From Clostridiales bacterium (GTDB lineage: Bacteria; Bacillota; Clostridia; Lachnospirales; Lachnospiraceae), in the NCBI GenBank assembly GCA_018374355.1, contig JAHAFI010000004.1:1-64000 (forward strand): DNA of 64,000 nt. The letters run 5' to 3'. The notes under the pieces are model-generated. The model saw only the letters and a list, made by a program, of their open reading frames with translations, was not told where the DNA came from and did no database searches. Every line of letters starts with the position of its first letter. Positions within the stretch are counted from its first letter, which is position 1. Of the stretch, positions 16,210 through 26,170 are shown piece after piece. Made by a program: the position numbers and the translations under genes.

Positions 16210-18081
16210 ATGAATAAATTAGTGGAACATTATGATGTGGCTGTCATCGGAGCAGGTCATGCCGGATGTGAAGCTGCACTGGCTGCTGCGAGACTGGGAA
16301 TGGAAACAATCGTATTTACCGTCAGCGTGGACAGTATTGCGCTGATGCCCTGCAACCCCAACATAGGAGGAAGTTCGAAGGGCCATCTGGTAAAGGAAAT
16401 TGACGCGTTAGGCGGCGAGATGGGAAAGGTAATTGACCGGACATTTATCCAGTCGAAGATGCTCAATCAGTCGAAGGGGCCTGCGGTGCATTCTCTGCGT
16501 GCTCAGGCAGATAAGAAGAATTACAGCAATACCATGAGAAACGTACTGGAAAATACTGAGCATCTGACGATCAAGCAGGCAGAAGTGACGGAGCTGATCG
16601 TGGAAGAGGGAACGGTAAAAGGCGTAAAGACTTATTCGGGCGCCGTATATCTGTGTCAGGCGGTGGTGCTTTGTACGGGAACGTATCTGAAGGCCCGCTG
16701 TATATACGGGGATATCAGCAATTATACAGGCCCTAATGGGCTGCAGGCGGCCAATTATCTGACAAAATCTCTGGAGGAAAATGGTGTGGAGATGTTCCGG
16801 TTTAAGACGGGAACACCGGCCAGAATCGACAGAAGAAGCATTGATTTTTCAAAGATGGAAGAGCAGAAGGGGGATGAGCGGGTTGTTCCATTTTCATTTT
16901 CCACGGATCCGGAGAGTGTTCAGATTGAGCAGGAATCCTGCTGGCTGACCTATACGAATGAAAAAACCCATGAGATCATCCGGGCGAATCTGGACCGGTC
17001 ACCCTTATACTCCGGTATGATCGAGGGAACAGGGCCGAGATACTGTCCGTCTATCGAGGATAAGGTGGTAAGATTTGCAGATAAGCCGAGACATCAGGTA
17101 TTTATTGAGCCGGAAGGGCTGGATACCAACGAGATGTATGTGGGCGGAATGTCCAGCTCCCTGCCGGAAGATGTCCAGCATGAAATGTATCATTCCGTTC
17201 CGGGACTAGAACATGCGAAAATTGTGAGAAATGCGTATGCAATTGAATATGACTGTATCAATCCAAGGCAGCTTCATGCCACACTGGAGTTTAAAAATAT
17301 TAAAAATCTGTTCAGCGGCGGTCAGTTTAACGGAAGCTCGGGATATGAGGAAGCGGCGGCTCAGGGGCTGATTGCGGGCATCAATGCGGCGCAGAAGATT
17401 AAAGGGAAGGAGCTTATGATTCTGGACCGCTCAGAGGCGTATATCGGCGTACTGATCGACGATCTGGTGACAAAAGAAAATCATGAGCCTTACCGGATGA
17501 TGACCAGCCGCGCGGAATACCGCCTTCTTCTGAGGCAGGATAATGCAGATCTGCGTCTGAGGAAAAAAGGGTATGAAGTGGGTCTGATCAGTGAAGAACA
17601 GTATCAGGAACTTTTGAAGAAAGAAGAACAGATTGCAGAGGAGATTCGACGAGTTGAGAAAGCTACGGTGGGAGCCTCCCCTGAGGTGCAGAAGGTGCTT
17701 GAACAGTATGGAAGTACACCGTTGTCATCGGGAAGTACGCTGGGAGAACTGATCCGCAGACCGGAACTAACTTATGAGAGCCTTGCGCCGATCGATAAGA
17801 AACGGCCGGAACTGAGAGATGATGTAAAGGAACAGGTCAACATCAATATCAAATATGACGGGTATATCCAGAGACAGCTAAAGCAGGTGGAACAGTTTAA
17901 AAAAATGGAGAAAAAACAGATTCCGGCGGATATCAACTACGATGCGGTGAAGAGTCTGCGAATCGAGGCCGTGCAGAAGCTGAAGCTGTACCAGCCTTTG
18001 AATATCGGACAGGCTTCCAGAATTTCCGGTGTTTCTCCGGCAGATATTTCGGTGCTTCTGGTTTATCTTGAAAGCAGATAA
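16210..18081 (+). CDS. mnmG: tRNA uridine-5-carboxymethylaminomethyl modification enzyme MnmG
   Basis: FAD enzyme partner of MnmE. 623 aa. The N-terminal Rossmann motif is AVIGAGHAGCEAALAAARLG, and the family signatures are CNPNIGGSSKGHLVKEIDALGG and later GLFSGGQFNGSSGYEEAAAQG-like. The C-terminal helical domain ends SPADISVLLVYLE. The start MNKLVEHYDVAVIG is preferred over an upstream in-frame start that overlaps mnmE, since GAGGAG lies just before it. Confidence 0.97.
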   Translation: MNKLVEHYDVAVIGAGHAGCEAALAAARLGMETIVFTVSVDSIALMPCNPNIGGSSKGHLVKEIDALGGEMGKVIDRTFIQSKMLNQSKGPAVHSLRAQADKKNYSNTMRNVLENTEHLTIKQAEVTELIVEEGTVKGVKTYSGAVYLCQAVVLCTGTYLKARCIYGDISNYTGPNGLQAANYLTKSLEENGVEMFRFKTGTPARIDRRSIDFSKMEEQKGDERVVPFSFSTDPESVQIEQESCWLTYTNEKTHEIIRANLDRSPLYSGMIEGTGPRYCPSIEDKVVRFADKPRHQVFIEPEGLDTNEMYVGGMSSSLPEDVQHEMYHSVPGLEHAKIVRNAYAIEYDCINPRQLHATLEFKNIKNLFSGGQFNGSSGYEEAAAQGLIAGINAAQKIKGKELMILDRSEAYIGVLIDDLVTKENHEPYRMMTSRAEYRLLLRQDNADLRLRKKGYEVGLISEEQYQELLKKEEQIAEEIRRVEKATVGASPEVQKVLEQYGSTPLSSGSTLGELIRRPELTYESLAPIDKKRPELRDDVKEQVNINIKYDGYIQRQLKQVEQFKKMEKKQIPADINYDAVKSLRIEAVQKLKLYQPLNIGQASRISGVSPADISVLLVYLESR

Positions 18082-18134
18082 AGATTCAGGTGTACTTGAA
18101 TTTGAAATAAAATAGATGGGAGAGGAGAAATCGT

Positions 18135-18860
18135 ATGGGACAGTATTCTACAGAATCCTTTGAAAAAGGACTGAAAAAACTGAACCTGTCTTTGAGCGAA
18201 AAGCAGATAGGGCAGTTTCTCGATTATTATGAGCTTTTGGTTACATGGAATAAAGTGATGAATCTGACGGCAATCACGGATTATGAAGAGGTGATTGCAA
18301 AGCATTTTATTGACAGTCTGGCCTCTGTGAAGGTGTGTGATTTTTCGGGGAAAAAGACGGTGATCGACATCGGGACGGGAGCGGGATTTCCGGGGATTCC
18401 ATTGAAAATTGCATTTCCAAATCTGGAAATCGTTCTTCTGGATTCCCTTAATAAAAGGATTAAGTTCCTGAATGAAGTGATTGAAAAACTGGGCCTTACC
18501 GGAATACGGACCATTCACGGAAGAGCGGAAGACTTTGCAAAGCAGAAGGAATACAGGGAGCAGTTTGATTTCTGCGTTTCAAGAGCGGTGGCGAACCTGA
18601 GTACCCTGTCCGAATACTGTCTGCCGTATGTGAAGGTGGGCGGAAAATTTGTGCCCTATAAATCAGGGAAAATCGATGAAGAGGTTTTACAGGCGGGGAA
18701 GGCCGTAAATGTGCTGGGAGGAAAAATCGCAGAGGTGGTAAAATTCCAGTTGATGGACACGGATATGGAACGGTCCTTCGTCATCGTGGAAAAAGAAAAA
18801 AATACACCAAAGAGATTCCCGAGAAAGGCAGGACTGCCGGGAAAAGAACCGATTGTGTGA
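18135..18860 (+). CDS. rsmG: 16S rRNA (guanine-527-N7)-methyltransferase RsmG
   Basis: SAM-dependent methyltransferase acting on 16S rRNA G527. 241 aa. The SAM motif is VIDIGTGAGFPGIPLKIAFP (about residues 75-94), then LLDSLNKRIKFLNEV, and CVSRAVANLSTLSEYCLP carries the conserved SRA block. RsmG normally follows MnmG near the origin, as here (53-bp gap, GGGAGAGGAG before the ATG). Loss of this gene elsewhere gives low-level streptomycin resistance. Confidence 0.96.
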   Translation: MGQYSTESFEKGLKKLNLSLSEKQIGQFLDYYELLVTWNKVMNLTAITDYEEVIAKHFIDSLASVKVCDFSGKKTVIDIGTGAGFPGIPLKIAFPNLEIVLLDSLNKRIKFLNEVIEKLGLTGIRTIHGRAEDFAKQKEYREQFDFCVSRAVANLSTLSEYCLPYVKVGGKFVPYKSGKIDEEVLQAGKAVNVLGGKIAEVVKFQLMDTDMERSFVIVEKEKNTPKRFPRKAGLPGKEPIV

Positions 18861-18886
18861 CGATCGGAGACGAGATTTGAAATAGA

Positions 18887-18936
18887 AAAGCTGTAATTAT
18901 TCGGAAAAGAAATTCTGAGTAATTACAGCTTTTTTT
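18887..18936 (+). terminator. Terminator after rsmG
   Basis: AAAGCTGTAATTA / TAATTACAGCTTT perfect stem followed by TTTTT; the symmetric A and T tracts allow it to work from both sides, which fits the convergent DHHW gene. Confidence 0.9.
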
Positions 18937-18978
18937 GCTTTAGGTAAGTATTATAACCTGTCTGTCCGCAAAATCCGT

Positions 18979-20394
18979 TTAAGGCTCTGTTGTGGGCGTT
19001 ACAGAGGGGGTTGCAGATGGTGTTGCGCTGGGCGTTACAGTTGGTGTCGGTGTCGGAGTAGGAGTTGCCGGAGGTACGGTGATCCTGCTCATATTTTTTA
19101 CGGCGCTCTGAATCAAAGCATTTGAGTTATTCAGGAAAATGACATCCTTAATTCCTTTTTCCCGAACCAGAGATATCAGATTGCCTTTAAAATGTCTGTA
19201 ATCCACAACGTGTACGGTTTGATAACTGTTTACCAGAAATGGTACAAATGCATTTCCGTAGGATTCCTTGACAACCACACAGGAAGAACCATCCGTTATA
19301 TTTGGATTTTCAATTTTCGAGTAGGGCTGGTCTCCGGCAATGAAGCATAAATACTTATTTGCGGCGGAGTAGGAGGTTGGATCGGCAACCACCTGTCCTT
19401 CGATTTCCTGATTTTTGCTGTCGGTGTAAGTCATGGTGTTCACAGCGGGGGTATAGGTTACCAAGGTATCCGGATTATTTTTCAAGGTATCCGATTTTCC
19501 GCTGTAGGTGTAGAAGGAACCTACAAAACCGTCATATTCGTTCTTTGTGTAGGAGGATAACGGCGCAGGGGTCTGTCCCTTTGCGTTCATCAGCTCCTGA
19601 TAAGCGTAATAAGCGCCATCCGCTGTCCAGTGGTGGTCTGTTTTGAAGTACAGATACTCACTGTTGTGTTTTCTCAGGGTTTCCAGAATTTCCACCTTTT
19701 TAATGGAGGAATCCAGATGTCCGAAAACGTAATCGAAAACCTTCTCCTGATCGCTGGAACCAATCTTTTCCTGATTTTCAGGAGCAAGATTTACCGCAAT
19801 ACTGGTAGGGGCAAGAATATCATAGACCGTGGCAATGTCTTTCAACTGTTCGGCGGCGGAATTGATCATGTTGATATAGGCGTCCGCGCCGTCCCGGCTG
19901 AAGCCGTAAAGCTCAAAGCCCCGATTGTCTGCGACGTAAATCGTTCCTGCCTTTTCCGGTTCCGCATAGAGCGTTCCGTCCGGTTCAGGAGTAGGCTCTG
20001 CTGTGGGAATGGGAGTGGAAGTAATCTCCGCATCCGCATCGGGGATTTCATCGGCCTCTACAACCTCTCCGTGGAGCTCGGTGGTGGTAATTCCATAGAG
20101 CTTTTTGAATTTGGAATTTGCCGTCATCAGTCCCTCACGGAAAGGAAAGGTATCGGCATACCAAGTGCTGATTCCGTTGAAAAATTCTCCGTTCAGAAAG
20201 GTGGAAACTGTTGGTTTGGGAAATTTGGTCAGTTCCCTTTTTTCCACATCAGACTGTTTGGGGCGCAGGGGAATGATCAGACCCAGAAGCCCTACAGCGA
20301 GGAGTAATCCGAAGAAAACCCGGATCGTTAAACGCAAAAACTTTTTGCGCACCATATTTTTGGTGGTATAGTATTCATCATTATTTTTTCTCAT
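18979..20394 (-). CDS. DHHW family protein, surface polymer acetylation partner
   Basis: Probable extracytoplasmic acetyl-transfer partner of the MBOAT protein encoded 14 bp upstream. 471 aa. One N-terminal membrane segment (IRVFFGLLLAVGLLGLIIPL, residues 24-43) anchors a large external domain with ELTKFPKPTVSTFLNGEFFNGISTWYADTFPFR and the motif FKTDHHWTADGAYYAYQELM (about residue 250). A threonine/proline-rich tail (PTPTPTPTVTPSATPSATPS) ends the protein and may span or cross the wall. A Pro/Glu-rich spacer occurs near residues 115-140. The substrate is not evident from the sequence. Confidence 0.85.
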   Translation of the reverse strand: MRKNNDEYYTTKNMVRKKFLRLTIRVFFGLLLAVGLLGLIIPLRPKQSDVEKRELTKFPKPTVSTFLNGEFFNGISTWYADTFPFREGLMTANSKFKKLYGITTTELHGEVVEADEIPDADAEITSTPIPTAEPTPEPDGTLYAEPEKAGTIYVADNRGFELYGFSRDGADAYINMINSAAEQLKDIATVYDILAPTSIAVNLAPENQEKIGSSDQEKVFDYVFGHLDSSIKKVEILETLRKHNSEYLYFKTDHHWTADGAYYAYQELMNAKGQTPAPLSSYTKNEYDGFVGSFYTYSGKSDTLKNNPDTLVTYTPAVNTMTYTDSKNQEIEGQVVADPTSYSAANKYLCFIAGDQPYSKIENPNITDGSSCVVVKESYGNAFVPFLVNSYQTVHVVDYRHFKGNLISLVREKGIKDVIFLNNSNALIQSAVKNMSRITVPPATPTPTPTPTVTPSATPSATPSVTPTTEP

Positions 20395-20408
20395 GGCAAA
20401 AGATCCTT

Positions 20409-21842
20409 CTAAAATTGGAAGTACAAGAATGGGTTATAACTGTTTCCAACCAGTGCCAGAAGTGAGAGAATCATAAACACAGCGGGCATTGCCATATCAT
20501 AGATATACACAAGGTAAGGAATCCGATGATTAACCAGATGAAGTCTCTTTACATACGCGCCGAAATTCTTGAAAAACGGTGTGGATGCGACGATACAGAA
20601 AATCAAAAGGAATAAATTATTCTGTATGACAATGGAGGTTGATGCATTGATAAAACCGTTTTTATTTAATCCCAGCATTCCTTTGAACAATACACCAAGG
20701 CTTCCTGCGGATTCACAGCGGAACAGGGCCCATCCGAAATAGACCACAACCATGGCATAAATGTGACTGACAAAAGAAGGCAGCCGCAGGAGCTTACTTT
20801 TGAGAAATTTGTTTTCCATGAAAATAAAGATAAAGAAATAAAGTCCCCAGAAAATGTAATTCCAGCTTGCACCATGCCAGAGACCGGTGAGTCCCCAGAC
20901 AACCAGAAGGTTGATGGTAGTGCGGCGTTCGCCTTTTCGGCTGCCGCCAAGGGGGATGTAAACATAGTCCCTGAAAAACGTACTCAGGGAAATGTGCCAT
21001 CTTTTCCAGAATTCCTTGATGGAATTTGCGATATAAGGATAATTAAAGTTTTCATCATAGTGGAACCCGATCATCAGTCCCATACCAATAGCCATATCCG
21101 AGTAAGCTGAGAAATCGAGATAAATCTGTAATCCGTAAAATAACAGACCAACCCAGATTCCCGCTGCGGGGATTCCCGCCAGATCTTTGGCGGCTGTCGG
21201 CAGTAAAGTGTCAGCAACGACGGCACAGCCGTTTGCTAAAATGGCTTTTTTCGCAAGGCCAACCGTGAAACGCTTGATACCCTGACACATTTCGTCCAGC
21301 TTTACTTTTCGGTTTTCAATCTCATCGGCCACCAACTGATAACGGACAATGGGCCCGGCGATACATTGGTGGAAGAGGGAGGCGTACAGCAGCAGATAAG
21401 AAAATTTTCTCTGGGGTTTAACCTCCTGACGGTAAACATCAATAACGTAAGAAAGAAGCTGAAACGTATAAAAAGAAATACCAATGGGCAAAACAATTTG
21501 CGGTACTTCTTTTGGAAAATGAAATATGGAATGGGTAATGCCGGTAAAAAAGGTTAAATACTTGAAGATTACCAGCAGGCCCAGCATAAATACACAGTTG
21601 CCAATCAAAAACCATTTACACAAACCGGTATCCCGGTATTGATCGATCAATAGAGCAAAGATCCAAGAACAGAATACCATTCCTGTCAGCAGAAGCAAAT
21701 ATTTGGGGCCGCCCCAAGAATAAAAAATCAAGGAGAAAACAAGCATTACCATGTTTTTCTGCTTGATGGTATTTGCAAAATTATAAACCACAAGGTTTAA
21801 TGCAAGAAAGAAAAATACAAAAAACAAGCTTGAAAAAACCAT
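20409..21842 (-). CDS. MBOAT family O-acyltransferase (AlgI/DltB-like)
   Basis: Polytopic membrane acyltransferase, 477 aa, with about ten hydrophobic segments. The MBOAT core is visible: YSDMAIGMGLMIGFHYDENFNYPY, then FWKRWHISLSTFFRDYVYIPLGGSRKG and the catalytic histidine in LTGLWHGASWNYIFWG. It would pass acyl groups across the membrane to a surface polysaccharide or teichoic acid, with the DHHW protein completing transfer. The two genes form a leftward operon against the surrounding rightward genes. AlgI-type is favoured over DltB because no dltA/C/D lies nearby. Confidence 0.9.
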   Translation of the reverse strand: MVFSSLFFVFFFLALNLVVYNFANTIKQKNMVMLVFSLIFYSWGGPKYLLLLTGMVFCSWIFALLIDQYRDTGLCKWFLIGNCVFMLGLLVIFKYLTFFTGITHSIFHFPKEVPQIVLPIGISFYTFQLLSYVIDVYRQEVKPQRKFSYLLLYASLFHQCIAGPIVRYQLVADEIENRKVKLDEMCQGIKRFTVGLAKKAILANGCAVVADTLLPTAAKDLAGIPAAGIWVGLLFYGLQIYLDFSAYSDMAIGMGLMIGFHYDENFNYPYIANSIKEFWKRWHISLSTFFRDYVYIPLGGSRKGERRTTINLLVVWGLTGLWHGASWNYIFWGLYFFIFIFMENKFLKSKLLRLPSFVSHIYAMVVVYFGWALFRCESAGSLGVLFKGMLGLNKNGFINASTSIVIQNNLFLLIFCIVASTPFFKNFGAYVKRLHLVNHRIPYLVYIYDMAMPAVFMILSLLALVGNSYNPFLYFQF

Positions 21843-22511
21843 ATTACTCCTTTATGTAATGTGTAAAATACACACGAATTTGTAGTTTGCTGAAAAATTT
21901 TGAAAATTATAAAAGCTCTCAGATGATTGTAGATATGTAGGAAATAGGCCGACTGCAGCAGAACGACATATTTTTACAAGATATAACAAAAGGTCGCTTT
22001 TGATTTATATCATATAATAATAAAGAAAGTATGTCAACCGAAGAAACACCGGGAAAATGAAAAAAAAGACGGTAAAAAAGCCGTATGTTTGGTGGTTTTT
22101 TCCTGAAAATGATTATGGGGATCATAAAAAAATAGCTTAGAAATTCTGGTGATTAGGATATTATTGATAAAGTGCAATTGCAATGCTACAAGTTGCTAAA
22201 ATCTTTTAAATAATTTAATCTTTTTGTGGGGGTTCGTGTTTGAAAAAATAGATCTTGTGCTTTTTTAGTATAGCTTTTTAGTAAGCCGCAGCATGTCTGC
22301 TGGAGAGCAGTCGTCAGCTTACTGTTATTAAACTTTTGAGAGGATTTGCAATCTGCCGGAGACTTTATCTTGAAAGTAGAATGGATTGTTATTAAGACGG
22401 GATTTTTCTGATATCATTTCTGTAGAGATGGCAGTTCTATATGTTTAAATAGAACAGTTGTGAAAGGTGAAAAAGAAAATTTAGACAGGCCTGAGGGAAT
22501 AAAATAAATAT
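21843..22511. other. Intergenic, no gene seen
   Basis: Divergent from MBOAT on the left and ending in a terminator on the right. AT-rich, with no convincing ORF, RNA gene or large repeat. Confidence 0.6.
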
Positions 22512-22586
22512 AAAAATGTCACGTGGAAGGAAAAGTGGGTGTCTGGTATTCCAGATGACGCATTTTTCCTTCCACGTGACATTTTT
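22512..22586. terminator. Long bidirectional terminator
   Basis: AAAAATGTCACGTGGAAGG... pairs with its exact complement over about 21 bp (to ACATTTTT at 22586), loop about 30 nt. A-tract on one side and T-tract on the other; it lies 40 bp after the end of the leftward hydrolase gene. Confidence 0.85.
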
Positions 22587-22626
22587 GTGTTATGTGAAAT
22601 TACATAATTTGCAGATGTAAAAGTTT

Positions 22627-23583
22627 TTAATCAAAAAACATATCCATGGTTGAAAGAACTTTTTTTGGAAGTTCTATATGGGGCAGGTGCTTTGCGTGAG
22701 AGAAAATCTCGCATTCCACGGAAGGATTGAGAGAGCAGTATAATGCAGCACTTTCCTTTGCCCGGACTTCTGACTCACCCTGAATGATATAAATACTGTT
22801 ATTGATGGATTTTAACGCCTGTGCAATATTGCAGTAAACGTATTTTCCTTTTAAGCTGGCCAGCAGATATTTTCCGTTCCCCTGATCAAGATGAGCGGAT
22901 TCAAAATAAGAGTCCACTAACTCGGTATCCATGTGGAAGGGGTTGTACAAATAATGTTCGGTAAAATACAGGTCGATATTTCCTCTGGCCATGATCACGT
23001 TGTAAACCAGTGTACCCACCAATGGAAGCTCCAGCAGGAATTTTGCGATTTTGGACTGTTTAGTAGGAATCTGATTCAGAGTTGCCAGATCCTCTGGATT
23101 GATCATCAGGATACGGTTGATTACAGATTCGTCGCAGCGGCAGGCCATAATTGCAAAGGAACCGGATAATCCGCTGGTAACAATGTCTGTCCGCTCTTTA
23201 ATCACTTTTTTTATGAAATCGGTGATCAACTGAACATACAGGAAATTTGTGTAGGTCATTTTAGGACGGTCGGAGCATCCGCAGCCAAGAAGATCAATAC
23301 AGTAGACGGTATGCTTTTTGGCTAATGAATCGGCCAGTAATTTCCATTCGGCTGTACTGCAGCAGGGATGCAGATCATGAACCAAAAGTAAAGGAGATCC
23401 GGTGCCCCGGACGGTATAATGAATTTTGCCGAACTTCCAGTCATAATAATTTTCAGATTTTCCATGGAGAAGATTTTTTATGACGGCAGAAGCGGCAATC
23501 AGTTTATTAATAACAAAAATGGCTGCTGAAGTCAGTGTGACTAATATGCTTATCGTTAGTAGTTTGTGTTTGTGTTTCTTCAT
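22627..23583 (-). CDS. Alpha/beta hydrolase with N-terminal membrane anchor
   Basis: 318 aa from the ATG at 23583 (AGGAGG 8 nt before). A hydrophobic N-terminus (LLTISILVTLTSAAIFVINKL) anchors the protein. The alpha/beta hydrolase fold follows: oxyanion strand GSPLLLVHDLHPCCSTAEW, cap, a nucleophile elbow SGLSGSFAIM (Gly-Leu-Ser-Gly-Ser instead of the usual small residue at the last place), acid near IYIIQGESEVRAKES and histidine in SHAKHLPHIELP. Substrate unknown. It is a single gene between terminators. Confidence 0.75.
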   Translation of the reverse strand: MKKHKHKLLTISILVTLTSAAIFVINKLIAASAVIKNLLHGKSENYYDWKFGKIHYTVRGTGSPLLLVHDLHPCCSTAEWKLLADSLAKKHTVYCIDLLGCGCSDRPKMTYTNFLYVQLITDFIKKVIKERTDIVTSGLSGSFAIMACRCDESVINRILMINPEDLATLNQIPTKQSKIAKFLLELPLVGTLVYNVIMARGNIDLYFTEHYLYNPFHMDTELVDSYFESAHLDQGNGKYLLASLKGKYVYCNIAQALKSINNSIYIIQGESEVRAKESAALYCSLNPSVECEIFSHAKHLPHIELPKKVLSTMDMFFD

Positions 23584-23821
23584 GATCACTACCTCCTTGT
23601 GATATAAGACATTCGCGACTGGGAAGGATGATTTTCTGCGCAGTTACGAATCAGTTATACTTATTATAAGCTATTCGAAGGTAAGATACAAATGTTTTTT
23701 GAATTGTTAATGCAATTTCCTGTGGAAGTGGTATAGCGCTTGCCGGGGCAGAAAATGATGCTGGTTTTAAGGGGAGGGATTCTATTCCTTTAAGCAGTGA
23801 GCCAAGTGGAGATACATGAAT

Positions 23822-23954
23822 ATTTATTCCCGTAGGCAACGAGCCAAGCGGATATGCTTGCATATCCATTTGGTGACTGCTGTGAGGGTCAAATACCCCG
23901 CTGTTCTGCAACGTTACAAATTTGATGTCCTGTTGCTTGCAGCGGGGTTTTTGA
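23822..23954 (-). repeat. Dispersed repeat R1, copy B (inverted)
   Basis: Reverse complement of copy A (898-1030): CCCGTAGGCAACGAGCCAAG, GGATATGCTTGCATATCC, then CCCCGCTG...CAGCGGGGTTTTT. A partial extra half-unit (TGTTACAAATTTGATGTTCTG) follows at about 23995-24030. Confidence 0.85.
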
Positions 23955-24105
23955 CTTGGTTGGATGGGAGGGTTCAATATACGGGTTGCTCTGCAGTGTT
24001 ACAAATTTGATGTTCTGCTACTTGCGGTGAGGGTGATGGGATATAAATGGGGGTGGTGATTTTTCGTTGTAAAAAAAAATGCGTGAGCAGGTGGTAAGTA
24101 TAAAA

Positions 24106-24121
24106 TGTTTCACGTGAAACA
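24106..24121. promoter_or_regulatory. parS centromere site 1
   Basis: TGTTTCACGTGAAACA, the perfect bacterial parS palindrome bound by ParB; parB lies 3 kb away. Confidence 0.95.
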
Positions 24122-24126
24122 TTAGA

Positions 24127-24233
24127 GAATAGTGAAGCAATAGCAGAGAAAAACGTATAGAGAAGTAGTGAACTAATAGTAGGGAAAAACGTATAGACAA
24201 GTAGTGAAGCAATAGCAGGGAAAATGTACAGCG
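24127..24233 (+). repeat. Three tandem 36-bp repeats
   Basis: Three copies of AAGTAGTGAAGCAATAGCAG followed by GGAAAAACGTATAGAC, differing at a few bases, starting 6 bp after parS site 1. No ORF is convincing; function unknown. Confidence 0.8.
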
Positions 24234-25135
24234 AAGAAGATTAAAAATAGGAACAAGATGGAAATGATTGAAACAGCAGCGGGGGATGAATATAATAGAA
24301 AATAAAAGAAGCTCTGACGGATTACTGCGGTCTGCAGATAAGTTGTGCTGTATATGAATGATGTGCACCTTGCAGTAAGTGCGTTGGTGATACTTGAATC
24401 AGGAATAATTGTAAGAAATAATTTTTGCAGGATAAGGAGATGTTTTGTGAAAACAGGAATTGTAAGTAGTTTGAATGGATCAGGGAAAAGTACGTTGGGA
24501 AGGCCCTCTCAGAAAAATGAAATATTACTTTATCGATAGTGAAATTTGTATTTTTATAAAAAAGTAAATACGATTATATGAAACCTCTAACAATGGGTGA
24601 TGCAAAAAGAATATTGTTAGAGAAAATTATTGTACATGAAAATTTTTTACTGGCTTATATAACAACAGATTATGGAGAAGCAATATGCTATGAATTCCAT
24701 AGGGGCATAGTAATCGATGCTCCGAAAAATAGGAATGCGTAGAGTGAGAAAACGTTCTATTAAAAAAATATGGAAAGGAAATGTTACCCGGAGGGGAGGT
24801 ATATGAATAGGAAACATGAATAAGAAACAAAATTATTTGATTTCGCGGAAAATGGAAATGATAATATGGTGGAGAAATAGGTGCAGTGTTTGAAGTGTCC
24901 AATAACTCGAAGTGATGGAACAAAAACAGTAGAAAAAAATATAGAGGTGATTTTGGAGGAGAATAACATTAGGTAAGGGGATTTGTAAAAGAGGATAGAG
25001 ATTAATTTTTGAGATAACTCAGATGATTAAAAAAATGAAACAGAGAATTTTAGATGCATGGAAAAACGTATGAAAAATGATTGGAAAAATAAAAAAGAAA
25101 TATGCCGGAACGATAGACGATAGATAGAATAAAAA
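24234..25135. other. Intergenic AT-rich stretch, no gene seen
   Basis: Between parS sites 1 and 2. Short frames occur on both strands but none has a ribosome site plus plausible protein. A decayed sequence near 24440-24540 (KTGIVSSLNGSGKSTLGRPSQ) recalls a P-loop but is too short to call. Confidence 0.5.
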
Positions 25136-25151
25136 TGTTTCACGTGAAACA
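25136..25151. promoter_or_regulatory. parS centromere site 2
   Basis: TGTTTCACGTGAAACA, perfect; it abuts repeat R1 copy C. Confidence 0.95.
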
Positions 25152-25153
25152 TT

Positions 25154-25281
25154 TTATTCCCGCAGGCAACGAGCCAAGCGGATATGCTTGCCTATCCATT
25201 TGGCGACTGCTGCGAGGGTCAAAAACCCCGCTGTTCTGTAGCGCTACGAATTTGATGCCCATTGCTTGTAGTGGTTTTTTG
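25154..25281 (-). repeat. Dispersed repeat R1, copy C (inverted)
   Basis: Inverted copy: CCCGCAGGCAACGAGCCAAG, GGATATGCTTGCCTATCC, GCGAGGGTCAAAAACCCCGC. The terminator half is decayed at its far end (GTAGTGGTTTTTTGAC). Confidence 0.85.
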
Positions 25282-25318
25282 ACTGAAAACACATAAGGAA
25301 GATGGAAAATACTTAATA

Positions 25319-25590
25319 TTCATTTTTACAGGCAACGAGCCAAACGAATATGCTTGTGCATCTATTTTAAGACCGTTGTGAGGAAGTTAAATATCCAGAT
25401 ATTCTACAACGTTACAAATCTGAAGTTACATTGCTCTGTGAATTAAAAATTAAATATTCGGTTACTTATATCATTACAAATCTGAAGTTCCGTTACTCTG
25501 TAGAGTTAGAAATCAAATATCCCATTGCACTGCAGTTTTATAAATCTGATATCCCGTTGATTGCAGCGAGGTTTTTAAATGCAAAAAATG
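25319..25590 (-). repeat. Degenerate R1 copies in tandem
   Basis: CAGGCAACGAGCCAAACGAAT begins a decayed unit, followed by several diverged half-units around the theme TTACAAATCTGAAGTTCCGTT. These look like old R1 copies under mutation. Confidence 0.65.
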
Positions 25591-25767
25591 CGAACGTAAA
25601 AGATAGATTGATACAACATAGAGTAATATTATAAAATTGCAAATAATATTAGATTCAAAAATATGAAAATATCAAAACATGAAAACATCAAAACATGAAA
25701 GAAATCAAAATACGAAAAATCAAAACATGAAAAAAATCAAAACATCAAGAACGTAACATGCGAGCAA

Positions 25768-25783
25768 TGTTTCACGTGAAACA
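25768..25783. promoter_or_regulatory. parS centromere site 3
   Basis: TGTTTCACGTGAAACA, perfect. Confidence 0.95.
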
Positions 25784-25884
25784 TTCTCCTTTTACACAAA
25801 AAGGGGTAAAAATCGATTTGTATTATATCTTGTAACTAGCCAGAGGAGAACTGCTCCACGAGATGTTGCATTACATTTACAAGG

Positions 25885-25973
25885 GAATCCCGAGATATGC
25901 GAGCGTCGCGCTGCATGAAATGCAGTGCGTATGCATATTTTTTTGACTATGAAGGACAGAGTTCTAAATAGTT
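25885..25973 (+). repeat. Dispersed repeat R2, copy 1
   Basis: About 88 bp shared with 58173-58260: GAATCCCGAGA, a hairpin-rich middle (CTGCATGAAATGCAG) and the tail GACTATGAAGGACAGAG. Partial copies of the tail lie at 14587, 14745 and (inverted) 58422. Confidence 0.8.
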
Positions 25974-26078
25974 GCCATATATTGAAAAGCCCATATTATT
26001 TTATGGGATGATATCAAAAATAAAAAGAGATAATTCATATCAAAATTTCCTTATAAAATTATGGAAAACTCATAAAAA

Positions 26079-26094
26079 TGTTTCACGTGAAACA
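26079..26094. promoter_or_regulatory. parS centromere site 4
   Basis: TGTTTCACGTGAAACA, perfect, 260 bp before parA. Confidence 0.95.
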
Positions 26095-26170
26095 TTTTTA
26101 TAGAATTATACAGTTAGGAGTGCTATAATGAATAAATGAATGGTGATCATTCAAAAACTACTGACTAAAA

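Noticed and set aside
22141..22511. Possible small RNA or regulator before the hydrolase terminator
   Set aside because: No promoter-terminator pair of the right spacing and no ORF with a ribosome site could be supported.
24345..24539. P-loop-like ORF (SSLNGSGKSTLG)
   Set aside because: 64 codons, no ribosome site, lies between parS sites in repeat-rich DNA; at most a gene fragment.
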